This document shows, one piece after another, positions 55,070-64,000 of a stretch of DNA of 64,000 bases. Location of the stretch: contig NW_026947503.1 in the NCBI RefSeq assembly GCF_034190915.1, forward strand, positions 17,702,532 through 17,766,531, in the 5' to 3' direction. The notes under the pieces are model-generated. The model was not told the origin of the DNA and searched no databases. It saw nothing but the letters and a program-made list of their open reading frames with translations. Origin of the DNA: Cavia porcellus (taxonomy: Eukaryota; Chordata; Mammalia; Rodentia; Caviidae). Position numbers and translations under genes: made by a program. The stretch's first letter is position 1. The number at the start of each line of letters is the position of its first letter.

Positions 55070-56545
55070 GTGCTCAAAAAAAGAGAAACAATGTGCTTAA
55101 GAACCATCTGCTTTCGGGGAGTCATTGTAATCAAGGAGAAGGAACAAGGAAGCACTGTGGGAAGGTCTTGCTCTGAACAGGAATATGCTGCAATACATAG
55201 AGATTTGCAGTACCAGGAGGATCAAACAAAGCTTTCCCAGATCAATGTGAATGTTGCAACGGGTGCAGGGGTGGCGGTAGGGGGAGGAAGGAGGTGTAGA
55301 GGGACCAGTACACTCCTACAAGCAGCAATAACAAATAGTTTGTGCTAAGAGAATAAACCAAGACAGACAATTTGAGAAATTATCAGAAGAGATAAAGGTA
55401 TTTCTCAAGAGTGAGTGGGAAAAACATCAACATGCATGCCACTGAAGCCTAAAATACACCACTCAGTCTGTAGAACACTGGCACACTGCTGTGACATTAA
55501 AGCAAGGACTCCTCTAATCCAGCAGTTTGCTAATCTGGAATCTGAACAAGAAGAGGTGGCATTTCAGGCAAGAATAGTGATATCGCTGAGTTAGCGTTCA
55601 TGTGTGGACCAAATTAAAATCCAGCAGTGACAAAGTTCCATGGGTGGGTGCACAACTTTAAGGTTTTGATGTTGTCATTTTTGTCCTGCCAAGAGTAGGA
55701 TATAGACCTATATGTGAAGTTGGTCTGAAACAAGAAAATCAAGGACAGACATTGCACAATTACGTTTCTGCTGGTCTTCTTGGATTAACGGGTAACTCAG
55801 CCCTTGTTCTTATTTCCCCCATGCCAGCTTCTCCATTATATGAGAGTTGGCAGCGGTTTTATGCTTGTGCACATCAATGTTGAGAACAACTTCCAAACTT
55901 CATCCTGTGGCATCTCTAATCATCATCAGTTGGATTCATTTTCTGCAAAAATATTTTGAGTAAAATTGTTTAACTGTGCAATTTATTTTAGTGTGTCACT
56001 TAATGATACATGAGCTTGGTGCAGATGGTGCCTCACCTGCTCACCGAGTTTAGATTATGACATATTTTCAAGGATCGTCAGCAATGGTTATATTCTGCCA
56101 TATTTTACTGATGTTTTTTATGAAATGATAATGGGTCCTTACCAGATTTCTAGCATCTTGATCTTGTTCAAAAAATGTTGATAGTCCAATTTAATATTAT
56201 ACTGTCATCCTGCATATTTTTCTTTTTAGAAATTTTTAGCAGGATTTTTCATATTTTGTTTCTTGTCTACATTAATTACACAATGGGATTTTTATCTTAA
56301 AAACTGAATTATAAAACATATCATGTGACTGACTTTGACTGTTTTCTTTATATGATAATGGTTAAAAGAACTTCTTTTTCATTATTTTTCTTTAGTATAG
56401 GAATTACATGAGGTGTACATGTAATTTATAAACATTGCTTATACAGTGTTTTAGTAACAGCTTTATTGGGTTATAATTGTCATAAGATATTTTAAAAATA
56501 TAAAATTCAGTGGTCTCTTTTTGCGTCTCTTTATTCAGTGTGTTT
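55070..56545. other. Unannotated sequence
   Basis: GC-richer around 55250-55300 with GGGGTGGCGGTAGGGGGAGG. No gene supported. Confidence 0.45.
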
Positions 56546-56557
56546 ATATGTCTTTTA

Positions 56558-56706
56558 TTTTTTCATTTTTGTTTTTTATTTTTTTGAGACAGGAGTTCAC
56601 TATGTACTTCAGGCCAGCCTTGAACTCACTTTACAGCCCAAAGTGACCCTGAATTCACAGATCTTGATCCCTACTGGTATTACAGATGTGCACCACCATG
56701 GCCACC
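56558..56706 (-). mobile_element. B1 SINE with 11 bp target duplication
   Basis: Antisense B1: TTTTTTTGAGACAGGAGTTCACTATGTACTTCAGGCCAGCCTTGAACTC, TGGTATTACAGATGTGCACCACCATGGCC. Exact TATGTCTTTTA flanks at 56547-56557 and 56707-56717. Confidence 0.95.
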
Positions 56707-56719
56707 TATGTCTTTTAGA

Positions 56720-57250
56720 ATAAGTAATAACAATTGTTATATATCCTACATGGCCATCAATGACATCGTTCCTTTCTTTCAGCTCAAGTTTACCATCTGA
56801 CCTCACTAAGCATAGTGCTCTACATGGAACACATGTGTAGTGAGCACATAGACTGAAAAATAAGCAAAATCCTTAATAAGCCTGATCATTGTAGCTGGGG
56901 AACACTCATATAAAAGAAGAGGAAAAAAGCAATAAGCCATGACATCCTGAAAAGATGTGCTGTGGAAAAGAGGAAGTAGTATTTCTACATTCCCCTGAAT
57001 CACCTTCCTACAGGACGAAGGGGGACTGATAGGGCGGCGCCTCGACCTTGATCTTCTCCTCCCTACTTCTTGAACCTCTGTTGTGAAGCAGCAGGATGAA
57101 ATCCCTTTCAAAGTTTCTGATGTTTCTTCGTATTCTGACACGTGAATGTCTGAACTTCTTCGATTCTGATTTGGGGCAAAATATGCAAATAGGCCTTAGT
57201 GAAAAGTAAGAAAAGGGAAAATGAGAATGCGGGCAAAGAGTTCTAAAACT
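56720..57250. other. Unassigned sequence with a CpG-bearing patch
   Basis: 57010-57130 holds several CpGs (GGGCGGCGCCTCGACC) unlike its AT-rich surroundings. On the minus strand it keeps short open frames with Arg/Ser-rich translations and no recognised protein. It abuts the L1 at 57255. Confidence 0.35.
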
Positions 57251-57254
57251 AACC

Positions 57255-58455
57255 TGCAAGATAATGTAAAAGTACTACAAACACACTCAACCACCTCATC
57301 TTTGATAAAGGGGCCAAACATGTTCACTGGAAGAATGATAGTCTCTTTAATAAATAGTGTTGGAAAAACTGGCTCTCCATATGCCGAAAACTAAAACTAG
57401 ACCCATGCCTATCACCATGTACTAAATTAAAATCTAAATGGAGCAAAGATATCAATACTAAAGAAACACCAAATTTATTGGAAGACAAATTGGGTAAAAA
57501 TCTTGAAGCCATAGGGGTTCGTAGAGAATTTATGAACAGGAATCAAACCGCACGGGAAATCCTTCTCAGAATCAATGACTGGATCACCTCTTATTAAAAA
57601 GTTTCTGCATGTCAAAAAAAATCTCTAGCATAGTGAAAAGAAAACCCACAAATTGGGAAAAAAATCTTAGTGAACTCTCCCTCACACAAAGGACTTCTGT
57701 ATAAAACATAAAGAATTTTTTAAAAAAATCAGACCTCCAAAATTCAAAAATCCAATCCAAAAATGGGCATCTGAGATGAACACACACTTCTCAGATGAAG
57801 AAATACAAATGGCAAATAAATACATGAAAAAAAGTTCATCATCCTTAGTCATTAGAGAAATGCAAATTTAAACCACACTGAGATTCCATCTTACTACAGA
57901 AAAAAAATGGTCAGGATCAAGAAAACCAACAACAACAAATGCTAGAGAGGCTGAGGGGAAAAAGGAGCTCTCCTGCACTGTTGGTGGGAGTGTAGACTGG
58001 TACAACCTTTGTGGAGGCCAGTCTGGAGATTTCTCAAAAATCTGGGATTGGAAGCCCCATTTGTTCCAGCTATTCCACTTCTAGACATATTCCCAGAAGA
58101 ACTGAAAACATCATACCACAGTGATACATGTACACCCACGTTTACAGCAGTACAAAAGTTTTTATAGTCAAGGAGATAATATAGAAAATGTTGTTCATTT
58201 TCTATTAGTTGGTTCTAAATATCCTGTAATACTTTTACTGTCTTGAATCATTTTATACTGTCTTGCTATGTTTGATAGTATTCGAAGTTATACTCAAATA
58301 TTTCAAGGAAAGAGACACTATGGTAACAATTGTTATGTCAGGTTATCCTGTGGTGAAACACTATGATGCTTAAATTGTTCTGTTCTGACCTGTGTTATAT
58401 CCTCTTTCATCTTAATCTCCCCTTTTCTATATACATTTTTTAATTAAAAAAGTAT
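57255..58455 (+). mobile_element. 5'-truncated L1: ORF2 3' end plus 3'UTR
   Basis: Sense L1 ORF2 landmarks: ACTGGAAGAATGATAGTCTC, GTTGGAAAAACTGGCTCTCC, CTTCTCAGATGAAGAAATAC, AAAAAGTTCATCATCCTTAG, CCTGCACTGTTGGTGGGAG. Then about 300 bp of 3'UTR with TTGTTCTGTTCTGACC, ending at an A-rich AATTAAAAAAG. The frame is broken repeatedly. Opposite orientation to the L1 at 1335-3435. Confidence 0.92.
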
Positions 58456-58459
58456 TGCC

Positions 58460-60595
58460 TTCTTTAGGCATTGAGAATATTGTGGTGCTATAACATATGG
58501 TTTTAATTGAGTGAACCCTGGAAACTGTTATTTGGAGCCCTTGAAACTCATCGAGGAAGAGTAGAGATGAAAAGAGACTGTGGGGCCATGTGAAAGGGCT
58601 ACGGAGCCTCCAGGGAAAAGCAGGAAAGGCACCTTCGGAGCTTCAGGAAGGGTGGGATGGTATCCTGTCTTGATGTGAGTTGGGTTCTCTTTTCCTCCTT
58701 CCCACCTCCTCAGTCTCTTGGTTTTAAACAGGGCTTCTGAACCATCACAGGTTAGAGCAGGCCCCGCCTTCTCCTGTGTAAAAGTAAGGTAGGAGGATCA
58801 TGGAGACAGTCTGGGGCATAGTATGGCTGAAGATAGCAGGAGGAGTTTGTAAAACCTGACGGAGGAGTGAGAAATTGACAGGAAGTGATCTGATTATGGA
58901 AGGTATTAGCCACTATGTCATAACACCCTACTGCAACAAATATCATGGTAAAGAATACACATCTGGAAACAAATGTGGAAGACATTGTGATGTGATTTTA
59001 TTTGTAAACCAAGGCTAAGAGTGAACCCTACCCCCCTCACATTTGGCTGAGTAATTTTTTGTTGAATTTGACAAATGATTTTGAAGTTATATACCATGGC
59101 TAACAGAATGTGTGAAACACCCAGCAGGAAGCTATGGCTCAAGGTCACAACATCAAATACAGAAAAATAAGACAAGGGCTGTCCATGCCCTGGTGCTGTG
59201 AGGTACACACAGCAGCCAGTGACTAGCATGGTGCCACTCTGGTATCTCTGTTCTCACCAACTCTCTCTTAAGAGTTTCAGGGGAACTTCCTGTAGCTGCA
59301 GTCCAAGTGTAGCTGTTCGTAGGTAGCTGCTTTCTGTCCTGGCAGCTTTGATCTATGTGGTGTGTTTTTCTGACCCTCTTAAGCTACTGGAATTTTTCAG
59401 GATGGCCCACTGTGATGGTGACTGATGGCCAGTCACTTTTGTAATGGAAACTGGGTCCCCTGTGCACCAGGTTACCACCATTAACATTTCTCAGTCCTTC
59501 CCTGGATAGATTACTGGCTCTTTTCATAAGCTTCCTGACCTTGTCTTAAGCTTTACAATCCGTGGTGATGAATTTATGGAGTGATTGTGATTATGTATGA
59601 GTAGTGTAACTGAGATAAATGGGCATTAGATGTTGACAAAGCAGAGAAAAAATATTGTTCTCTATACTTTTTGTTAGTAAAGGCATGATTCACTATAACT
59701 CTCCTTCAGTGATTTATCTATACATCTTCTTTTCTCACTTAATGAAATGCCCCCCATTGCTCCTCAAAGCCGACACCATGTTTTTGTAATACATTATTAA
59801 AGCCGTGTCAGGTTCAAGATGCAGTGTGCTGGGGGCTTCCAGCACTGCTATTTTACCTTCCGCTTCTGAAAAATGCTCAAAGGGTTGTAAGGACACATTA
59901 GCTCCCTTCTGTCTTGTCCCACACAACTTACTTGGTAAGCAACCAGCTACCTAAAGCTTTGAGGCTGAGTACATTTCACAAGAAATGATCTTATACGTTT
60001 CCTCTGCATTTTGAAAAAAAACAAAAAAACTACAAAAATGATCTATAAGACTACAGGGAATTGTTTTCCCTAAAATTATGTTAGGAAAATCATTTTTACA
60101 GGAGTTTGAACCCAAACACTTTCAATATTACTATTAATCTTTAACTCTTTGCTGACCGCCTTTAAAGAGACACATGCTATTTTTCAGACTACAAATTAGA
60201 AGTGTGGTATTTTTATTATTTATTTTTTCTTGGTTCTCATTCCTAGGCAAGGAATGCTATGGAAAACAATACTTTCCATTGAAACTATTTTCTATGTTTG
60301 ACTTCCCTGGTTACAGCCAAGAAAAATATAAAGTCTTTCTTTTTATACCCACTGCCTAAATTTGTGCATCCTTTCTATGATCTATGGCCAATATTTATCA
60401 GATTGAAGTTTAGAACCAAAACATCAGAGTCATCATATGACAAAGTCAGACCATGGAATCAGGATATTACCGTGCACTGTGGCACAGCAAAGAATCAACA
60501 GTTTTCCTGAAGAGTCATGGGGATTTTGTATACACAGGTAAACTGGAGCCATGAAGCAAATTTTATAAGATTCATAGAATCTGTCTTATGGAGAT
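58460..60595. other. Unannotated sequence
   Basis: A 103-codon minus-strand frame at 58918-59229 has hydrophobic stretches but no recognised family. No other signal. Confidence 0.5.
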
Positions 60596-60599
60596 ATAA

Positions 60600-60960
60600 A
60601 CAAATAGCAGTGCAGGTAAGGAGAGCAGCAGTGAGGAGGTAGATTTCACGGGAGGAATTTGGTGACTTATGTTGTTAGAAGACATCAGTAAAAAGAAAGC
60701 TGAAAAGAGTTTGAAGCTAGATCAAGTTAGTCTAAAGACCCGTTAATGACTTTGATTTTTGTTTTATGAGTCTGAGACATATATATTTACTGTGTTTGGT
60801 GATATGATGGAACAGTCCCTTGGAAAGATTCATCAGGCAGTAATGAGCTGGGTGGATGAGGGAAAAATAGGTGGGTAGGAGGGCTATTGGCAATATCCTG
60901 TACAAGTTCAGGTGAGAGTAATGAAAGCAGACCTCAGAAAATAAGGGTCTCATTAGTAAG
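60600..60960 (+). mobile_element. Ancient mammalian interspersed repeat
   Basis: GACTTTGATTTTTGTTTTATGAGTCTGAG, then GGGCTATTGGCAATATCCTGTACAAGTTCAGGTGAGAG, matches the same remembered old repeat as 7210-8340. Confidence 0.4.
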
Positions 60961-60964
60961 ACAA

Positions 60965-61725
60965 GGAAGAAACATGAAGCGTGAACCCATCAGATAAGCA
61001 GGATGGATAATTCCAGCCACATTTTGAAACACTATGCAGAAAATGAAGAAATTCAACCAGTTCTGTCATGGAATGTAAACATGTCACTCCGTCAAAGCTG
61101 CTATCCTAATGTTACATGACAGTGTCCTCTAGGTTATTTTCCATTACAAGAAGATGCAGGAGCTGATAAATCTGTGACTAATTTAAAATGTAATTGTTGT
61201 GCTGTCTTTTGGTGGCATAGTTTGAGTTTCATTTCCTTTAAGTAAACAGCATAAAGAATTACAGTCAAGTTCAGTATTAGCAGCCTGGCCTTTAGAAATA
61301 GTAAAGGGCTTGCAAAAGGTCACTGGGTGTAAAGAAAATTTGATCCTCAAGTTCTCATCAACATTGATGATGGCGTGCTGTCATCGTGGGTGAGGACCTT
61401 GTCCTGGGTTCTGCACTCTCAGAGCGAGTGAGGTTTTCGGATAATGACACAAGTGAAGGACACAAAGGAAACACAGATGGCATGAGTCATCTGAAGAAAC
61501 TGCTAGGTTAGCAGATCACTAAAAATTAATTTGAAGAAGAGATTTTATAAATCATACAACATTTGCGCTAAAAAAAAATTTTAGAGATCACCTGGATGAA
61601 TTTTAGGGTTAGGTAAAAAAAAGTGAGTGTGAATTCCCAGCTCCTTCTGGTTTCCAATGAGTTAGTCAGAAATTTTCTGTGGCTCATATGCTCTCACCCT
61701 GTGGTTGGAGAAGCTATCTCACAAT
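60965..61725. other. Unannotated sequence
   Basis: Unique-looking. Nothing recognised. Confidence 0.5.
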
Positions 61726-61729
61726 GTCA

Positions 61730-61800
61730 TCGCAAGGATGAAATAAACTTCTAAATGGAAAGTACTTTTCCCAGTACCTGGCAGACACTTAGCTGTTAAG
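61730..61800 (+). mobile_element. MIR SINE 3' fragment
   Basis: GCAAGGATGAAATAAAC, then GGAAAGTACTTTTCCCAGTACCTGGCAGACACTTAGC, is the MIR sense order. Confidence 0.65.
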
Positions 61801-61927
61801 AGGTACAAGACCAGGGCCAGGGCTCAGATCTTCTGAATATGGCTCTATCTCCTTTCCTAGCCCCCTTTATCCTTCCCACTTGCAGGTAACTATCAAAGAA
61901 AACTTCTTGCAGTTTTGACATTTATGT

Positions 61928-61935
61928 TGACGTCA
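61928..61935. promoter_or_regulatory. Full CRE palindrome TGACGTCA
   Basis: A perfect consensus CREB/ATF site in repeat-free DNA that retains its CpG. Function unproven. Confidence 0.4.
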
Positions 61936-62058
61936 ACTTCTATATCAGATTGTTTCCACTGTTTCTAAAAGGCTTTGAAGGTGCACTTTACATAATTAAC
62001 CATTTAAAAATGTATTGAGTACCCACTCAATAAAAGGAACATGCTTTTATCTGATAAA

Positions 62059-62066
62059 TGACGTCA
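62059..62066. promoter_or_regulatory. Second full CRE palindrome TGACGTCA
   Basis: A second perfect copy 131 bases from the first, next to ATTA-rich unique sequence. No promoter or exon is nearby. Confidence 0.4.
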
Positions 62067-62399
62067 TCATTAAAAACTTGATTATTACTTATTTCCCAGC
62101 AAAATATTAATCATCATTATTGTTTTTAACCAGGATTAAAATCTCTGTTTTGTAATGAAGTGCTCTGAGATTTGAGATATGAGTGGAAACCAGACCCTCA
62201 GGCGAGGGAGGGCATTACACGTGGCTATCAGTACTGGTTATTTACTGCAGATCTTCGGAAGTATGCAATTTATTTAAATACCTGAAATTGTTATCCAGTT
62301 AAATACAATTATCAGTAATATATGATAGAGACAGTGCAGTGTCAAAGCTAAATAAGAACTACATTGGAGTAGGAGAAAAAGGGGAGAAAAATCAGCAAA

Positions 62400-62570
62400 G
62401 TGCCCACTCTGAGCAGGACTCTGAATAATTGCTACTTTCATCCTGATGACAAACTAAGGGGTGGTTGTTATTTTATGTGAATTTCATTAAGGAGGAAACT
62501 AAAGCACGTGCATGAGCTTCCTAGTCTCACAAATGATAAATAATAGACTGAGCTTTGCATTCAGATTCAT
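62400..62570 (-). mobile_element. MIR SINE
   Basis: CTCTGAATAATTGCTACTTTCATCC, ATTAAGGAGGAAACTAAAGCACG, CACAAATGATAAATAATAGACTGAGC. Antisense MIR order. Confidence 0.68.
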
Positions 62571-62758
62571 TTGACTCAATAATTTTCATGCTCTGTCTTT
62601 AATAAATCTCATTAATATAAAATCAAACATTGCTATCTAAACCTCCAAACCATAGTTCTATCCTATATTTCTTATCAACTGATCCCTAACTTCAAAGCAT
62701 GATCAGACTCACATCTCATCCTCTGAACAATAATTTAGGTGAAAGTATTTTTTGTTTG

Positions 62759-63098
62759 TGTCTTAGTTACTTTATGATCCTCGCTGAGACAAAATACCTG
62801 ATGCTCAAGTTGGGAAAGGAAAGGTTTATTTCTTACAGTTTTTGGAGGTTTCAGTCCACACTCAGTTGGCTCCAAGACAGGCAGGCATGGCTGGGCTGCA
62901 GTTCATGGCGGCAGCCAGCAGCAAACTTGAACCAGCAAAGAGAGAGACACACCTTCTTCCTGCCATTACATCACATCCTGGCTCCACCCCTCTGTGGGTG
63001 CAGCACTGACACCATCAATCCAAGCACTATACAATGAACCATCTAAATGAACAATGCAAACTCATGAGGCCTGGGGGACACAAACATAAACCATGACA
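62759..63098 (-). mobile_element. Solo MaLR (ORR1-like) LTR
   Basis: A 340 bp copy of the 2756-3096 and 4466-4803 subfamily, TGTCTTAGTTAC to AACCATGACA, with the 5 bp duplication GTTTG at 62754-62758 and 63099-63103. A 112-codon plus frame overlapping it is not a gene. Confidence 0.9.
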
Positions 63099-63103
63099 GT
63101 TTG

Positions 63104-64000
63104 TTTTGTTTGATTTTTTTTATTTTTATTTTTATTTATTTATTTATTTTTAACCAGAAGGCACATAATATCAAGCTTCCATTCCTGTTTTATTTTTGTG
63201 TCTGGTGATGCTTCGTGCCTGCATCATTAACTCACTGGAGTTAGAAAATGGTAATTTTTTGTTATTTTTTCTTCACTTATCCACTGAAATAATTTAAAAA
63301 GAAAATGCATTCCATATTTTGTACCTATAATATGGTCATGCAGAAAAGCAAGAATTGTTTTGATTTTTTTTACCCAGTTTATAGATATATTTGATATGAT
63401 TCAATCTGTAGAGTTTATTGAAGCTCGAATTTCCCAGTGTGTTACCCAAAACCCAATTGCTACTGGGTTAGAAACTTCCTGAAAACCTGATTTTTCAAGA
63501 TGTTCCAGACTTTTTAAAAATACTTACTTATGTAAGTAAGGTATTTCTCAAAGTTCTATTTCTTTTCTTGAGATAGGTTATTTCATGTTTGCCACTTGGA
63601 CCTAGAGATGCTTATTGCTACTGTATTGATGATTGTTTCTAAGACATTTTAACATAAGTTAGAAATAGTTAAAATACCTTGTGATTTAATGCTGAGAATT
63701 CCAATTCAAACACACTGGGCTATTACTCAATTTCTTCCTTTGCATTTTTACACTGAGAACCTGAATATGCCAGAACATGAGAGGTGGCAAAATTTGAATG
63801 TACCATGATTATTCATTTGATTAAGCCTATTTCATATATGTTCAAGTTTTAGAATAATGATACTGTCATTATACTATCATTAATTATGATTTCTCCATAC
63901 AAGTTTATAATTTTTCATGGGCTTTATCATTTCTCCATCATTTTAATGGTTATACTAGATCTACTTCATTAAATAATATAACCACTGTATTCTATAATTT
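63104..64000. other. Unannotated AT-rich sequence
   Basis: TTTTA/TTTA low-complexity at about 63112-63152. Nothing else recognised. Confidence 0.5.

Noticed and set aside
54758..55348. Overlapping frames of 68-124 codons
   Set aside because: They run through AT, A and AG tracts on both strands and are low-complexity artefacts.
58918..59229. 103-codon minus frame with hydrophobic stretches
   Set aside because: No recognised membrane protein family, no start context and no supporting exon structure.
1..64000. CRISPR array, operon, phage or other prokaryotic system
   Set aside because: No spaced short repeats and no dense coding. All repeat families are mammalian.

Overview
This window is AT-rich, non-coding mammalian nuclear DNA, almost certainly from a rodent. 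The evidence is the repeat content. It has B1 (7SL-derived) SINEs, tRNA-Ala-derived ID SINEs including B1-dID-like dimers, many ORR1/MT-type MaLR LTRs, rodent-type L1 fragments, and a background of mammalian-wide MIR, L2, MLT1 and MER5 relics. The ID copies share an unusual 3' part reading GGTACCGATAAAAAG. Together with the B1-dID dimers this suggests a non-murid lineage (squirrel-, dormouse- or beaver-related), but I cannot name the species from sequence alone. Repeat names are from memory of consensus sequences, so family-level calls are firmer than subfamily calls.

I found no convincing protein-coding gene, exon, CpG island, tRNA gene or other functional RNA gene. The longer open frames are explained by L1 ORF2 remnants, LTRs, microsatellites or chance. 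The window reads as intergenic or deep intronic sequence.

Layout. 1-3.4 kb: an ID SINE, then minus-strand L1 3'UTR and ORF2 3' end split by a MaLR LTR. 4.1-4.9 kb: two MIRs, one split by an old ID and one by a MaLR LTR. 6.9-8.3 kb: a B1-dID dimer and an ancient repeat split by a B1. 12.8-13.6 kb: MaLR LTR with a (TG)n-bearing ID inside it, then MLT1. 14.8-17.9 kb: an old minus-strand L1 broken by two MaLR LTRs, then an MLT2-like LTR. 21.9-23 kb: two LTRs tail to tail, then an ID. 24-25.8 kb: a pair of related local sequences, an MLT1 and a young ID. 26-29 kb: candidate conserved non-coding DNA. 35.7-37.4 kb: L1M with a B1, MIR, and two IDs flanking an unexplained 128-codon minus-strand frame. 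39-46.9 kb: MLT1, solo LTRs, a TTTC microsatellite beside a B1-dID dimer, a tiny L1 insertion with clear target duplications, and a two-LTR MaLR provirus. 47.5-53.5 kb: MER5, a CNE-like block at 49.75-50.2 kb, an MT-like LTR, an L2-like relic, and MLT1 with an ID inside. 54.9-58.5 kb: AT, A and AG tracts, a B1 with exact target duplications, and a plus-strand L1 3' end. 60.6-63.1 kb: ancient repeat, MIRs, two full CRE palindromes, and another copy of the 340 bp MaLR LTR.

There are no cooperating genes to describe. The information lies in the order of insertion (MIR/L2/MLT1/L1M first, then MaLR and L1, then ID/B1) and in a few unique stretches that may be conserved regulatory DNA. I did not find a previously undescribed biological system.
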